Origin: Comamonadaceae bacterium
GTDB taxonomy: Bacteria; Pseudomonadota; Gammaproteobacteria; Burkholderiales; Burkholderiaceae_C
Direction: 5' to 3'
Assembly (NCBI GenBank): GCA_027484105.1
Contig: JAIXUG010000002.1
Location: forward strand, 186,001-250,000
DNA length: 64,000 nucleotides
In this document: piece by piece, positions 25,678 through 35,160 of the stretch
Position numbering within the stretch: the stretch's first letter is position 1
Layout: every line of letters begins with the position of its first letter
Program-made: the position numbers and the translations under genes
The notes under the pieces: generated by a model
Seen by the model: the letters and a program-made list of their open reading frames with translations, nothing else
Database searches by the model: none
What the model was told of the DNA's origin: nothing

Positions 25678-27594
25678 TTATGAAGCCGCAGAGGTCTTGG
25701 GCTTGGGCGCCAAAATTTGCACCTTGAACTGCGCCTTCAAATGCGCCATGTAGGCTGCCGATTCAGCACCCGACAACAACCGTTGAAACTGATCGCGGGT
25801 TTGCGCTTTTTGCTGCGGGCTCGACTCCTCGCGGGGCACCACCTTGTTCACCCTCACCAAGGCATAGCCCATGGCGCCCAAGTCCACCCCCACCAAGGAT
25901 GGCATGGACGACGGATCGGTGCGCAATGCGGCATCCACAAGCTTTTGGGCTTGTCCTTGGTTTTGATCTCGGGACACGATCAAGGCGGGACCTACCTGGG
26001 CCAAATCAGGCTTTTTCTGCCATTCGGCCAAACGCGCTTGCCCTTCGGCTTTGGCCAGTGCCACAGCCTGATCAACCATGAACTCTGAGCGAACTGCATC
26101 CTTGACTTCTTCAAAAGGGCGGGCCGCAGCTGGCTTGTACTGGGTCAGTCGAGCCGACACGAGGGTGTTGTTGCCCAGCTCTATGGCAGCCGTGTTGCGA
26201 CGCTTGCTGATGGACTCCTCTGAAAACAAGGCTTCCAACACTTTGGGGTTTGCCAAAACACCGGCAGTGCTTGCAGTTGGGCTACGGCTGACGCCCTTGA
26301 CTTGTTGAACCTGCAAGCGAAGTTTCTCTGCGATGGGTTTGAAAGTGTCGGATTGTTCATAAACACTGTTGCTGAATGTCTCGGCAAACTCAGCGAACTG
26401 GCGCTTGGCTTGCTGTTGCCTCAAATCGGCTTCCAATTGGGGGCGCATGGCTTCAAGGCTTGGCGTCACGGGCGCCTTGATGTCAGTGAGTTGAATGATG
26501 TGAAATCCAAATTCAGACTCGACGACACCACTGATTTCGCCCTTTTTGAGCGCAAACGCAGCGTCCTCAAACACCTTGACCATGGCGCCTTTGGCGAAAA
26601 AGTCCAGGTCTCCCCCGTTCCTTGCAGAGCCTGGATCTTCGGAATTCTTGCGTGCCAAATCTGCAAAGCTCTTGGGCTCTTTGCGCACGCTGGCCAATAA
26701 ACCCTCGGCCTTGGTTCGCGCTTTGTCTCTTTCAGCCGCAAGCGCGTCTTTGGGCGCATTGATCAAAATATGGCTGGCACGGCGCTGCTCTTGACCTGAC
26801 AAGCGCTGGATGTTTTGCTCGTAGTAGCTCTTAACGTCTGCCTCGGGCAATTGAATGGTCTTGGCCAATGCAGCGGCATCCAACACCAAGAACTCCACAT
26901 CGGCAGACTCTGCGGACCTGAATCGCTCCGAGTGGGTTTTGTAAAACTGCTCCAAATCGGCATCACGGGGTTGAACTTTGGCAACAAAGTTGGCCGGAGA
27001 AAACCTCTGAATCTGGATCTCGCGGCGTTGCAAAAATGCCTGCAAAGCCAAATCACTTTGCTGTTGTGAAGCCATGGCCGAAGCCTGAAGCGCAGACAGG
27101 ACCTGCTGGCCGGACAAATCACGCCTGACCTGCGCCTCCAACATTTCAGGCGTCATCCCTTGGCTGGCGGCCAACTGGCGGTACCTGTCCATGTCCAGTT
27201 TGCCATCGGGACCACGCAAACTGGCGATGGAGGGGTCTTGTTTGAGGTAATTCGCAAGGCGTTGGTCACTGGTCACCAACAATTGCTTCTCTGAGGCCAT
27301 GGCCACCAAACGTTCATTGACCATCCGCTCCAGGCTGGCGTAACGTGCCTGGTCTGAACCCAGCATCTTGGGATCAAGGTTGGGCATGGACGCACGCAGC
27401 CGGTCAACTTCTTGCTGGTGCTGGGCATCCCACTGCTGTTGGGTGATTTCAATGTCCCCGACTTTGGCCACCACGGCGCCACGATCGGCCCGGTTGTTGT
27501 AGCCCTCCACACCAAACAAAACAAACGAGGGGATGATCAATACGACCAGCACGCCCATCAAAATCCTGGATTTGTTACGAATGGCGTCAAACAT
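25678..27594 (-). CDS. ppiD: SurA/PpiD-type periplasmic peptidyl-prolyl isomerase
   Basis: Membrane-anchored chaperone that helps outer-membrane proteins leaving the Sec translocon. A single N-terminal membrane helix (ILMGVLVVLIIPSFVLFGVE) is followed by a SurA-like N domain. A parvulin domain lies at ~265-365 (RRASHILINAPKD, GGDLDFFAKGAMVKVFEDAA) and a long C-terminal domain follows. The 638 residues match PpiD. It sits between tRNA-Val and tRNA-His on the same strand, with hupB upstream, the same hupB-ppiD order found in E. coli. Confidence 0.93.
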   Translation of the reverse strand: MFDAIRNKSRILMGVLVVLIIPSFVLFGVEGYNNRADRGAVVAKVGDIEITQQQWDAQHQQEVDRLRASMPNLDPKMLGSDQARYASLERMVNERLVAMASEKQLLVTSDQRLANYLKQDPSIASLRGPDGKLDMDRYRQLAASQGMTPEMLEAQVRRDLSGQQVLSALQASAMASQQQSDLALQAFLQRREIQIQRFSPANFVAKVQPRDADLEQFYKTHSERFRSAESADVEFLVLDAAALAKTIQLPEADVKSYYEQNIQRLSGQEQRRASHILINAPKDALAAERDKARTKAEGLLASVRKEPKSFADLARKNSEDPGSARNGGDLDFFAKGAMVKVFEDAAFALKKGEISGVVESEFGFHIIQLTDIKAPVTPSLEAMRPQLEADLRQQQAKRQFAEFAETFSNSVYEQSDTFKPIAEKLRLQVQQVKGVSRSPTASTAGVLANPKVLEALFSEESISKRRNTAAIELGNNTLVSARLTQYKPAAARPFEEVKDAVRSEFMVDQAVALAKAEGQARLAEWQKKPDLAQVGPALIVSRDQNQGQAQKLVDAALRTDPSSMPSLVGVDLGAMGYALVRVNKVVPREESSPQQKAQTRDQFQRLLSGAESAAYMAHLKAQFKVQILAPKPKTSAAS

Positions 27595-27613
27595 TTTTGA
27601 AGTCTCGGTTGTT

Positions 27614-27645
27614 CAATAAAAAAGGCGAACCACGGGTTCGCCTTT
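27614..27645 (-). terminator. Terminator after tRNA-Val
   Basis: AAAGGCGAACC-ACG-GGTTCGCCTTT on the plus strand, an 11-bp stem. The minus strand continues TTTTTTATTG. It ends the hupB/tRNA-Val transcript, so ppiD, starting just downstream, probably has its own promoter or depends on readthrough. Confidence 0.85.
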
Positions 27646-27655
27646 GTTCATGAGG

Positions 27656-27731
27656 TGGTGGGTGCTGACGGTCTCGAACCGCCGACCTACTCCGTGTAAA
27701 GGAGCCGCTCTACCAACTGAGCTAAGCACCC
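27656..27731 (-). tRNA. tRNA-Val (anticodon TAC)
   Basis: A 76-nt tRNA with encoded CCA. The minus strand starts GGGTGCTTAGCTCAGCTGG, the anticodon loop is TTTACAC and the T-arm contains CGGTTCGAGACCG. It starts 12 bp after the hupB stop. Confidence 0.95.
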
Positions 27732-27743
27732 CCTCAATGTCTA

Positions 27744-28016
27744 TCAGTTCAAAGCGTCCTTGAGGCCTTTGCCTGGACGGAACTTTGGCACATTGGCTTT
27801 TTTGATTTTAATGGCAGCGCCTGTGCGAGGATTGCGACCCGTACGGGCGGCACGCTTACCCACTGCGAAAGTACCAAAACCCACCAAGGAAACGGTACCG
27901 CCCTTTTTCAAGGTGGTGCGCACGGCACCGATGGTGGCTTCCAAAGCGCGACCAGCGGCAGCTTTGGACAGATCGGCGTGCTTGGCAATGTGTTCAATCA
28001 ATTCAGTTTTGTTCAC
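27744..28016 (-). CDS. hupB: HU family DNA-binding protein
   Basis: Nucleoid-associated histone-like protein of 90 residues that bends DNA non-specifically as a dimer. The HU signature [20 protein letters not shown] is intact, and the beta-arm follows ([19 protein letters not shown]). The start codon is GTG with a fitting AGAGG six bases upstream. A strong sigma70-type promoter and a hairpin at the expected 5' end of the mRNA lie about 100 bp upstream. Confidence 0.97.
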   Translation of the reverse strand: MNKTELIEHIAKHADLSKAAAGRALEATIGAVRTTLKKGGTVSLVGFGTFAVGKRAARTGRNPRTGAAIKIKKANVPKFRPGKGLKDALN

Positions 28017-28103
28017 AAAAAACCTCTGGGTGTTGATGCCGTGACAAACGGCGTAGGGTCAAATGACATATCAACAGGCTGAGCATGTTGATGCAAAGGG
28101 TTA

Positions 28104-28118
28104 GGGCAAGCAATGCCC
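28104..28118 (-). other. Hairpin at hupB transcript 5' end
   Basis: GGGCA-AGCAA-TGCCC inverted repeat, placed where the hupB mRNA should begin (about 7 nt after the -10). A 5' hairpin can stabilise mRNA, which would suit an abundant protein (inference). Confidence 0.4.
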
Positions 28119-28124
28119 TGAACA

Positions 28125-28153
28125 ATTAAATCCATACCTTGTGGGTATGTCAA
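28125..28153 (-). promoter_or_regulatory. Sigma70-type promoter of hupB
   Basis: On the minus strand a perfect TTGACA (28148-28153), a 17-bp spacer and TTTAAT (28125-28130). It is the best canonical promoter in the window and predicts a leader of about 100 nt. The rest of the 248-bp gap to the next gene holds nothing further I can support. Confidence 0.8.
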
Positions 28154-28264
28154 TCGGTGTCAGGCATTGCCCATCGAGCGGTGGATTCTAGCCTTGAAAA
28201 CCCAGCAAGTGCGCGGCTTAACAAGATTTTTTGACGAACAAGCGCAGCGCACCTCGCTTTCAAA

Positions 28265-29350
28265 TCACAAAGCCTCTGAAATGGCTTTACCGACATCCGA
28301 AGTACTTGCTTTACCGCCCAAATCTGGTGTACGCGGCGCATCAGGACCTGCTGCCAGTACTTTTTCAATGGCCGACAGCACCGCATCATGCGCTGCCTTG
28401 TGGCCTAAAAACTCCAGCATCATGGCGCCGCACCAAATTTGGCCAATCGGGTTCGCAATTCCCTTGCCCGCAATGTCCGGGGCCGAGCCGTGTACCGGTT
28501 CAAACAAGGATGGAAATTTGCGGTCGGGATTCAGGTTGGCGCTGGGGGCGATGCCGATGGTGCCGGTACAAGCTGGCCCCAAATCGCTCAGGATGTCACC
28601 AAACAAATTGCTGGCCACCACCACGTCAAAAAAGTCGGGGCGCTGCACAAAGTGCGCCGTCAGGATGTCAATGTGGAATTTGTCCACGTTGATGGCCGGA
28701 TATCCCTTGGCCATTTCGGCCACACGCTCGTCCCAATACGGCATGGTGATGGCGATGCCATTGGATTTGGTGGCGCTGGTCAAGTGCTTTTTGGGGCGCG
28801 ACTGCGCCAACTCAAAGGCAAACTTGAGCACACGGTCCACGCCCACGCGGCTCATGATGGTCTCCTGCATCACGATCTCGCGCTCGGTGCCGGGGAACAT
28901 GCGCCCGCCAACCGCCGAGTACTCGCCTTCGGTGTTTTCTCGCACGATGTACATGTCAATCTCACCGGGTTGGCGTGCGCTGCCATCACGGCGCACCACC
29001 GGGGCGATGATGCCAGGCATCAAACGCGCTGGACGCAGGTTGATGTACTGGTCAAACTCGCGCCGAAACAACAGCAAAGATCCCCACAAAGACACGTGGT
29101 CAGCGATTTTTTCTGGCCAGCCCACCGCACCGAAATAGAGCGCGTCATGACCACCAATCTGGTCTTTCCAGTTGTCCGGCAGCATCTGCCCATGCTTTTC
29201 AAAATAGTCCCAGCTGGAAAAATCAAAATGGTCAAATTGCAAGTCGATGCCGAACTTGCGGGCCGCGGCGTCCATCACGCGCAGGCCCTCGGGCATCACC
29301 TCTTTGCCAATGCCGTCTCCTGGAATCACGGCAATGCGGTGTCGAGTCAT
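28265..29350 (-). CDS. Tartrate / D-malate dehydrogenase family
   Basis: NAD-dependent decarboxylating dehydrogenase of the isocitrate/isopropylmalate family, 361 residues. The N-terminus IAVIPGDGIGKEVMPEGLRV and the substrate-binding LLLFRREFDQYINLRPARL segment fit the tartrate dehydrogenase/DmlA subgroup rather than LeuB. The NAD site is in LFEPVHGSAPDIAGKGIANP. Likely reactions are D-malate to pyruvate or tartrate to oxaloglycolate. No leuC/leuD is nearby, which argues against leucine synthesis. Confidence 0.88.
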   Translation of the reverse strand: MTRHRIAVIPGDGIGKEVMPEGLRVMDAAARKFGIDLQFDHFDFSSWDYFEKHGQMLPDNWKDQIGGHDALYFGAVGWPEKIADHVSLWGSLLLFRREFDQYINLRPARLMPGIIAPVVRRDGSARQPGEIDMYIVRENTEGEYSAVGGRMFPGTEREIVMQETIMSRVGVDRVLKFAFELAQSRPKKHLTSATKSNGIAITMPYWDERVAEMAKGYPAINVDKFHIDILTAHFVQRPDFFDVVVASNLFGDILSDLGPACTGTIGIAPSANLNPDRKFPSLFEPVHGSAPDIAGKGIANPIGQIWCGAMMLEFLGHKAAHDAVLSAIEKVLAAGPDAPRTPDLGGKASTSDVGKAISEAL

Positions 29351-29444
29351 GGGGTGTCCTTTGTCAAATCAATGAAAGTGGCGGCAACGCCTTGGCGCAG
29401 CCCGTCGAAGCGGCGAGCATACAAGCTCCGGGTTCTCAAGAGGT

Positions 29445-30353
29445 TCACCGAGGTGACGCCCTCACCACCAAGCTCACACCCAAGGCCGTCAGCGCCGTGC
29501 CCACCAGGGTCGCGGCCGTGATGGTTTCACCAAACAGCAACCAGGCCATGATGGCGGTGGTGGGCGGCACCATGTACATCAGGCTGGTCACAGAGGCTGC
29601 GGCCCCACGCTGGATCAGCACATACAAAAGGGAACTGCCGCCCAGCGTCAGCCCCAGCACCGACCAAGCCATGGCCCCGACCAGCTCGGCATTCCAGCGC
29701 ATGGCCTCGGGCTCGGCCAGCGCCAGCGGCAAAGTCACCACAAACGCGGCCATCAACTGCACCGTGTTGGCCGAACGCACATCACAAGGCTGCACAAAGC
29801 GCTTTTGGTAGAGGGTGCCCACCGTGATGCTCAGCAGGGCCCCGATGGCCAGCGCCATGTTCGCTGGGGTCACATGGTCCAGGGGTGAGCCCCAAGTGAG
29901 CTTGCGCCACACCACCATCAGCAGGCCCACAAAGCCCAAACACAAACCCAACCACTGCCTTGGGGTAACACCGGGCTGGTCCGATCCGCGCAAACTGTAC
30001 GACAGCCAAATCGCCGTGAGCACCGGTTGGAACCCCACGATGAGAGAGGACAGCCCCGAACCCATGCCCGCCTTGACTGCAGCCCACACGCCGCCCAGAT
30101 ATGCGGCATGCATCAGGATGCCGGAGACCGACAAATGCAGCCATTGCACGCGGCTCTTGGGCCAGTGCACGCGCGCCAGCCAGATCCAGGGCAAGAAACA
30201 CGCGATGGACAAAAAGTAACGCAGCAAAAGGAAGCTGAACGGCGGAGAGTGCGGCATGCCATAGCGGGCCACGATGAAGCCGGTGCTCCAAATCAGCACA
30301 AACACCACCGGCGTGGCCTGTAGCCACGCCATGCGTTGCTGCGCATCGTTCAT
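29445..30353 (-). CDS. DMT superfamily transporter (EamA)
   Basis: Ten-helix drug/metabolite transporter of 302 residues with two EamA repeats. The first begins VVFVLIWSTGFIVARYGMPH and the second around MALAIGALLSITVGTLYQK. The C-terminal MYMVPPTTAIMAWLLFGETI is typical. The substrate is unknown; amino acid or metabolite efflux is usual. Its ATG overlaps the pgsA stop as ATGA, so it is translated from the pgsA (and possibly uvrC) transcript. Confidence 0.87.
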   Translation of the reverse strand: MNDAQQRMAWLQATPVVFVLIWSTGFIVARYGMPHSPPFSFLLLRYFLSIACFLPWIWLARVHWPKSRVQWLHLSVSGILMHAAYLGGVWAAVKAGMGSGLSSLIVGFQPVLTAIWLSYSLRGSDQPGVTPRQWLGLCLGFVGLLMVVWRKLTWGSPLDHVTPANMALAIGALLSITVGTLYQKRFVQPCDVRSANTVQLMAAFVVTLPLALAEPEAMRWNAELVGAMAWSVLGLTLGGSSLLYVLIQRGAAASVTSLMYMVPPTTAIMAWLLFGETITAATLVGTALTALGVSLVVRASPR

Positions 30354-30919
30354 TTAACCCGAGCCCGAATCTCAGGCAAGGCCTTGCGCATGTAGTACAC
30401 CATCGACCAGATGGTCAAAATGGCTGCGATCAGAATCAATACCGCACCCCAATCGCGGGTATCGATCACACCCAACAGCATGCCGTCGTAAAGCAAGAAA
30501 GGAATTGCCACCATCTGCACCGTGGTTTTGAGCTTGCCCACCATGTGCACCGCCACGCTCTTGCCCGCGCCGATTTGCGCCATCCACTCACGCAAGGAAG
30601 AAATGGCGATTTCACGGCCAATGATGACCAAGGCGATCAACACATGCACCCGGTTCATGTGCACCAAAATCAGCAAAGCTGCACACACCAGAAACTTGTC
30701 GGCCACCGGATCCAAAAAAGCCCCGAAGGCCGAGGTCTGGTTGAGCTTGCGGGCCAAAAAGCCGTCCAGCCAGTCGGTCCAGGCAAACAGGACAAACATG
30801 ACCGTGGCGATCAGGTTTTGCGTTTCGACCTTCAGGCTGTCCAGGTAATACACGCCAATGATCAAAGGAATCGCGACGATGCGCGTCCAGGTCATGATGG
30901 TGGGAATCGTGAAAAACAT
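30350..30919 (-). CDS. pgsA: CDP-diacylglycerol--glycerol-3-phosphate 3-phosphatidyltransferase
   Basis: Makes phosphatidylglycerol-phosphate, the committed step to PG and cardiolipin, in the inner membrane. The CDP-alcohol phosphotransferase motif is intact: DWLDGFLARKLNQTSAFGAF then LDPVADK. It is 189 residues with about five helices. The 90-residue track extension is rejected; the start is ATG 30919, MFFTIPTIMTWTRI. That ATG lies 7 nt after CACAAT, so the mRNA may be leaderless. It follows uvrC, a linkage also seen in E. coli. Confidence 0.95.
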   Translation of the reverse strand: MFFTIPTIMTWTRIVAIPLIIGVYYLDSLKVETQNLIATVMFVLFAWTDWLDGFLARKLNQTSAFGAFLDPVADKFLVCAALLILVHMNRVHVLIALVIIGREIAISSLREWMAQIGAGKSVAVHMVGKLKTTVQMVAIPFLLYDGMLLGVIDTRDWGAVLILIAAILTIWSMVYYMRKALPEIRARVK

Positions 30920-30971
30920 GGGCTTGATTGTGGCACGCCCGGACGAGGGCGCGATGACAACATCTCCAGGT

Positions 30972-32924
30972 TCAGCGCAAGGCGTTGTAAATGGTTTCAG
31001 CCAATTCGTGCGAGATGCCTTCCACCCCGGCCAGGTCCTCAACGCTGGCCGCCTCGACGCCCCGCACCCCCCCAAAACGCTGCAGCAGCCGCGCCCGTTT
31101 GCGCGGCCCAATGCCCGGAATCTCCTCGATCTTGCTGCCGCCCATGCGTACTTTGGCGCGTGCGGCACGCATGCCGGTGATGGCAAAACGGTGCGCCTCG
31201 TCTCGAATTTGCGCCACCAACATCAGCGCTGCCGAGTCCTTGCCCAGGTAAACCTTGTCGCGGCCATCGGCAAACACCAGCTCTTCCAATCCCACCTTGC
31301 GGCCTTCGCCTTTTTCCACGCCGACGATGCGCGACAGGTCCAGCCCCAGGTCGGTAAAAACTTCCCGGGCCATGCTCACCTGGCCTTTGCCCCCGTCGAT
31401 CAGCACCAGATCGGGCAGCCGGGCCGTGCCCTCGCCAGAGCGCAGGGCTTCGGCCAATTTGCCATAACGGCGCAACAGCACCTGGCGCATGGCCGCATAA
31501 TCGTCCCCCGGCGTGATGCCCTCGATGTTGTAGCGCCGGTAATCGCTGCTTTGCATCTTGTGCTGGCGAAACACCACACATGAGGCTTGCGTGTTTTCGC
31601 CTGCCGTGTGCGAAATGTCGAAGCACTCGATGTGCAGCTGGTCCAGATCGTCGGGGGCAAGGTCCAGCGCCTCGGCCAGCGCCCGGGTGCGGGCTTGCTG
31701 CGAGCCTTCTTCGGCCAGCAATCGGGCCAGTTGCAACTCGGCATTTTTCTCGGCCATCTCCAGCCACACGCGGCGGTGCTCACGCGGCTGCGTCACGGTG
31801 CTGATCTTGACACCCGACTGCGCCGACAAAGCCGCGATGAGCGCTTTGTCCACAGCCGCGCTCAAGATCAGCAGCGGCGGCACGGGCACGCCGATGTAAT
31901 GCTGCGCCAAAAAGGCTTCGAGCACCTGCACCTCGACCGGGCGCTGCTCTTTACCCTCACCATCGCCCTCACCATCGCCCTCTCCCAGCCCCAACAGGTC
32001 TTGGGCGTCCTGGACATGCACCGGAAAATAAGGACGGTCGCCCAAATGCCGCCCGCCGCGCACCATGGCCAGGTTCACACAGGCGCGCCCCCCTTGCACC
32101 CGTGCCACCAGGATGTCGGCATCGGTGTCCACCGCCGTGTCGACCGACTGTTGGTGCAAGACCCGTGACAAGGCCGTCATTTGGTTGCGCACCTCGGCTG
32201 CCTGCTCAAACTCGAGCCGATCGGCGTGCGCCATCATGCGCTGCTCCATCTCGCGCATCAGCGCCTGGGTCTCGCCGCTCAAAAACTGCTCGGCATGCTG
32301 TACGTCGGCCTTGTAGTCCTCGGGACTGATCAGATTCACGCAGGGGCCCGAGCAGCGTTCGATCTGAAACAGCAAGCAAGGCCGGGTGCGGTTGGCAAAC
32401 ACCGTGTCCTCGCAGGTGCGCAGTTTGAACACCTTTTGGATCAGCTGAATCGACTCCTTGACCGCCCAGGCGCTGGGAAAGGGGCCAAAGTAACGGTGCT
32501 TCTTTTCTACACCACCTCGGTAATACGACACCCGCGGGTAATGCTGTGCCTCAGGTGTGCTGACCACGGCGGGCAGCGGACTGCGGCCATTGCCCGAGAG
32601 CTTGAGGTAGGGGTAGCTTTTGTCGTCCCTGAACAGGATGTTGAAGCGCGGACTCAGGGTTTTGATGAGGTTGTTTTCGAGCAGCAATGCCTCGGCCTCG
32701 GAGCGCACCACCGTGGTCTCCATGCGGGCGATTTTGCTGACCATGTGGCCAATGCGTGTGCCGCCGTGGTCCTTCTGGAAATAGCTCGACACCCGCTTTT
32801 TGAGCTGCTTGGCCTTGCCCACGTACAGCACGTTGCCCTGCGCATCAAAATAGCGGTAAACCCCCGGCAAAGCCGGGAGCGCCGCCACCTGGGCCAACAA
32901 GGATTCGTCGTGTGCCGCTGTCAT
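30972..32924 (-). CDS. uvrC: UvrABC excinuclease subunit C
   Basis: Dual-incision nuclease of nucleotide excision repair. The N-terminal GIY-YIG domain is seen in [24 protein letters not shown] motif follows near residue 215, then the C-terminal RNase H-like nuclease ([30 protein letters not shown]) and a double helix-hairpin-helix end ([18 protein letters not shown]). It has 650 residues. A small acidic insertion [12 protein letters not shown] near 320 is encoded by a 12-bp tandem repeat. The ATG lies 7 nt after CACAAT, and it diverges from earP across 47 bp. Confidence 0.97.
   Translation of the reverse strand: MTAAHDESLLAQVAALPALPGVYRYFDAQGNVLYVGKAKQLKKRVSSYFQKDHGGTRIGHMVSKIARMETTVVRSEAEALLLENNLIKTLSPRFNILFRDDKSYPYLKLSGNGRSPLPAVVSTPEAQHYPRVSYYRGGVEKKHRYFGPFPSAWAVKESIQLIQKVFKLRTCEDTVFANRTRPCLLFQIERCSGPCVNLISPEDYKADVQHAEQFLSGETQALMREMEQRMMAHADRLEFEQAAEVRNQMTALSRVLHQQSVDTAVDTDADILVARVQGGRACVNLAMVRGGRHLGDRPYFPVHVQDAQDLLGLGEGDGEGDGEGKEQRPVEVQVLEAFLAQHYIGVPVPPLLILSAAVDKALIAALSAQSGVKISTVTQPREHRRVWLEMAEKNAELQLARLLAEEGSQQARTRALAEALDLAPDDLDQLHIECFDISHTAGENTQASCVVFRQHKMQSSDYRRYNIEGITPGDDYAAMRQVLLRRYGKLAEALRSGEGTARLPDLVLIDGGKGQVSMAREVFTDLGLDLSRIVGVEKGEGRKVGLEELVFADGRDKVYLGKDSAALMLVAQIRDEAHRFAITGMRAARAKVRMGGSKIEEIPGIGPRKRARLLQRFGGVRGVEAASVEDLAGVEGISHELAETIYNALR
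31955..31983. repeat. 12-bp tandem microrepeat in uvrC
   Basis: CCCTCACCATCG occurs twice in tandem and is followed by CCCTC. It is in frame and encodes an acidic Gly/Asp/Glu insertion in a linker, so copy-number change would not break the protein. Confidence 0.6.
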
Positions 32925-32971
32925 GGCGCGTATTGTGACGGCGAAACACTTTGCCGCGACAATCTCCCCCC

Positions 32972-34132
32972 ATGCACTCGCTTCACTCCGGGAAAATTTG
33001 GGACATTTTTTGCACCGTCATCGACAACCATGGTGACCTCGGCGTGTGCTGGCGTCTGACGCGCCAGCTGCTGGCCCAGGGCCAATTGGTGCGGCTGTGG
33101 GTAGACGACGCCTCGGCCCTCGTCTGGATGGCCCCCGAAGCCCAAGCTCTGCCTCAATTGCAAGTGCTGCCCTGGGCTGCCGCCAGCCAACACGAAGTAC
33201 TGCAAACGCTCGCACCCGCCGACGTCTGGGTCGAAGCCTTTGGCTGCAGCTTGCCCGAAGCCTTTGTGGCCCACGGTGTCGCAACTCGCCCACAACAACC
33301 GGCGTGGATCAACCTGGAATATTTGAGCGCCGAAGACTGGGTGCCCCGCATGCACAACATGCCTTCGCCCGTGATGAGCGGCCCCGCCAAAGGCTGGACC
33401 AAGCGCTTTTTCTACCCCGGCTTCACGGCAGATACGGGTGGTCTGCTGCGCGAAACCGATTTGCAAGAACGGCAAGAAGGGTTTGATCGCGCTGCCTGGC
33501 GCCAGCAACACGCCCCCGACGCGGCCCCCAACGCCCTGCTGATCAGCCTGTTTAGCTACGAACCTGCGGCCCTGCCCCAAGTGCTGCAACAACTGGTGGG
33601 CACGCCCCACCACCTGATGGTCACCCCCGGCCGCCCACTGGCAGCAGTGCAACAAGCGCTATCGGGCATGGCCGTCCACCCCCGCTGGAGCGCCCTGCCC
33701 TACACCCACCAAGACGGCTTTGACGAGATGCTGTGGGCCTGCGACCTCAACCTGGTGCGCGGCGAAGACTCGCTGGTGCGCGCCCTGTGGGCGGGCCAAG
33801 CCTTCATCTGGCACATCTACCCGCAAGACGACAACGCGCACCATGCCAAGCTGGAGGCGTTTTTGGAGTGGATGCAGGCCCCGCAGAGTCTGAGGCAGGC
33901 GCATCGGCTTTGGAATGGGATGGCAGCGGGTGAATGGCCTGCACTCAGTGCAGCCACACTGGAAGACTGGGCAGCATCTGCGCAAACTGCAAGGCAAGTG
34001 CTGCTTCAACAATCTGACTTGGTCAGCCAACTGCGATCCATCGTCATGTCACCACATGCGCAGCACCGTGACGGTTTTTCGCTCGGCCAGCACCTCGAGG
34101 AGCCAGCGATGCTGAATGCCCACCGTCCGTGA
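32972..34132 (+). CDS. earP: EF-P arginine rhamnosyltransferase EarP
   Basis: Transfers rhamnose from dTDP-rhamnose to Arg32 of elongation factor P, enabling rescue of polyproline-stalled ribosomes. The hallmark [18 protein letters not shown] holds the conserved Asp pair. The GT-B C-domain motif [20 protein letters not shown] binds the nucleotide sugar. It is 386 residues from ATG 32972 ([13 protein letters not shown]), with GACAAT 8 nt upstream and GTGACG 17 bp before that. The target gene efp lies 1 kb downstream and encodes Arg32, which supports both calls. Confidence 0.96.
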   Translation: MHSLHSGKIWDIFCTVIDNHGDLGVCWRLTRQLLAQGQLVRLWVDDASALVWMAPEAQALPQLQVLPWAAASQHEVLQTLAPADVWVEAFGCSLPEAFVAHGVATRPQQPAWINLEYLSAEDWVPRMHNMPSPVMSGPAKGWTKRFFYPGFTADTGGLLRETDLQERQEGFDRAAWRQQHAPDAAPNALLISLFSYEPAALPQVLQQLVGTPHHLMVTPGRPLAAVQQALSGMAVHPRWSALPYTHQDGFDEMLWACDLNLVRGEDSLVRALWAGQAFIWHIYPQDDNAHHAKLEAFLEWMQAPQSLRQAHRLWNGMAAGEWPALSAATLEDWAASAQTARQVLLQQSDLVSQLRSIVMSPHAQHRDGFSLGQHLEEPAMLNAHRP

Positions 34133-34159
34133 CCGCCTCTGCGGCAATAATCTCCAACC

Positions 34160-34642
34160 ATGACCCTCATTGAAACCCTCTTCCCCCTCGGCTGGCAGCA
34201 TTACCTGCTGGGCGGCCTCACGATTGGCGCTGGCGTGGCGCTGCTTTACTTGTTCAACGGCTGGGTCGGCGGCATGAGCTCTGTTTTCTCCAGCAGCTGG
34301 TCCTTGGTCTCCAAACGGGCGTTTTTTCAGCAGTCGCGCTTTGTCAACACGCGCCAATGGCGGCTCGTTTACGCCTTGGGCGTGGTGCTGGGGGCTCTGG
34401 TTTGGCGCTTTGCGCTGGCAGGTGGTGAGGCCCAACACACCAGCGTGCCGGTGTGGCAACTGCTGGTGGGCGGGTTTTTGGTGGGCTATGGGGCGCGCTT
34501 GGGCAACGGTTGCACCTCGGGCCACGGCATTTGCGGGCTGGGCGCTTTGCAACTGCCATCGCTCGGCGCGGTGCTCACTTTCATGGCCACCGCCTTCATG
34601 ACCGCCAACCTCATGGCCATCAGCACGAAAGGCCTGGCATGA
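34160..34642 (+). CDS. YeeE/YedE family sulfur transporter, first half
   Basis: Membrane protein of 160 residues, N-terminal half of a split YeeE/YedE (DUF395) transporter. The conserved Cys motif GYGARLGNGCTSGHGICG is present; in YeeE-type proteins such Cys residues relay thiosulfate or sulfane sulfur. About four helices are visible. The stop overlaps the next ATG as ATGA, so both halves are made together. AATAAT lies 8 nt before the ATG, suggesting its own leaderless promoter rather than earP readthrough. Confidence 0.9.
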   Translation: MTLIETLFPLGWQHYLLGGLTIGAGVALLYLFNGWVGGMSSVFSSSWSLVSKRAFFQQSRFVNTRQWRLVYALGVVLGALVWRFALAGGEAQHTSVPVWQLLVGGFLVGYGARLGNGCTSGHGICGLGALQLPSLGAVLTFMATAFMTANLMAISTKGLA

Positions 34643-35064
34643 ACCCGCACACCCTCACTTTCCCCAAAGCGCTGGTCACCTTGTTGGCCGGCGCGCTCTT
34701 CGGCTTTGGCCTGTCGCTGGCCACCATGGTGCAGCCCGAAGTCGTCATCGGCTTTTTGCAGTTCAAGGACTGGGGCCTGATGCTGGTCATGGGTGGTGCT
34801 GCTGGCCTGGCCATGCTGGCTTACAAGGGCTTTCCGCGTTGGTTCAACAGGCCCTTGCTGGGGGGCCAGTTCCTCAGCCAGCCTGCCAGCTGGAACCGCC
34901 AGACGGTGATCGGCGCGGCCATTTTTGGTGTGGGCTGGGGCTTGTCGGGCGTGTGCCCCGGCCCGGCCATTGCAGCTTTGGGCACAGGCAACACCGACAT
35001 CTTGTGGGCTTTGGGCGGCATTGCGCTGGGCGCTTTGGCCCATGGCCTGACGGCGCGTGGCTGA
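34639..35064 (+). CDS. YeeE/YedE family sulfur transporter, second half
   Basis: A 141-residue partner of the preceding gene (DUF6691-like). Motif WGLSGVCPGPAIAALGTGN carries the second conserved Cys. Three or four helices are visible (LLAGALFGFGLSLATMV, LMLVMGGAAGLAMLAYKG). I start at ATG 34639 because the track start lies inside the first half. The ATGA overlap implies coupled translation. Two-gene forms usually sit beside ArsR regulators or sulfurtransferases; here the neighbours are earP and efp, which is unexpected. Confidence 0.9.
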   Translation: MNPHTLTFPKALVTLLAGALFGFGLSLATMVQPEVVIGFLQFKDWGLMLVMGGAAGLAMLAYKGFPRWFNRPLLGGQFLSQPASWNRQTVIGAAIFGVGWGLSGVCPGPAIAALGTGNTDILWALGGIALGALAHGLTARG

Positions 35065-35106
35065 TCGCCTGCCTGCGTCATCAGCCCAAAAGCAGCCCTC
35101 ACAGGT

Positions 35107-35112
35107 TAGAAT
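35107..35112 (+). promoter_or_regulatory. Probable -10 of efp
   Basis: TAGAAT in TTAGAATAATGGG, 48 bp before the efp start. No convincing -35 is seen. The same TTAGAAT context precedes dapA and tRNA-Gly(CCC). Confidence 0.4.
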
Positions 35113-35160
35113 AATGGGCTTGGCTACAAGCCACCCCCTTTCATTTCAGACTCAATTCCT

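Noticed and set aside
25234-27731. tRNA cluster as an integrated-element attachment region
   Set aside because: No integrase, no duplicated tRNA 3' ends, and flanking genes (ppiD, hupB) are core.
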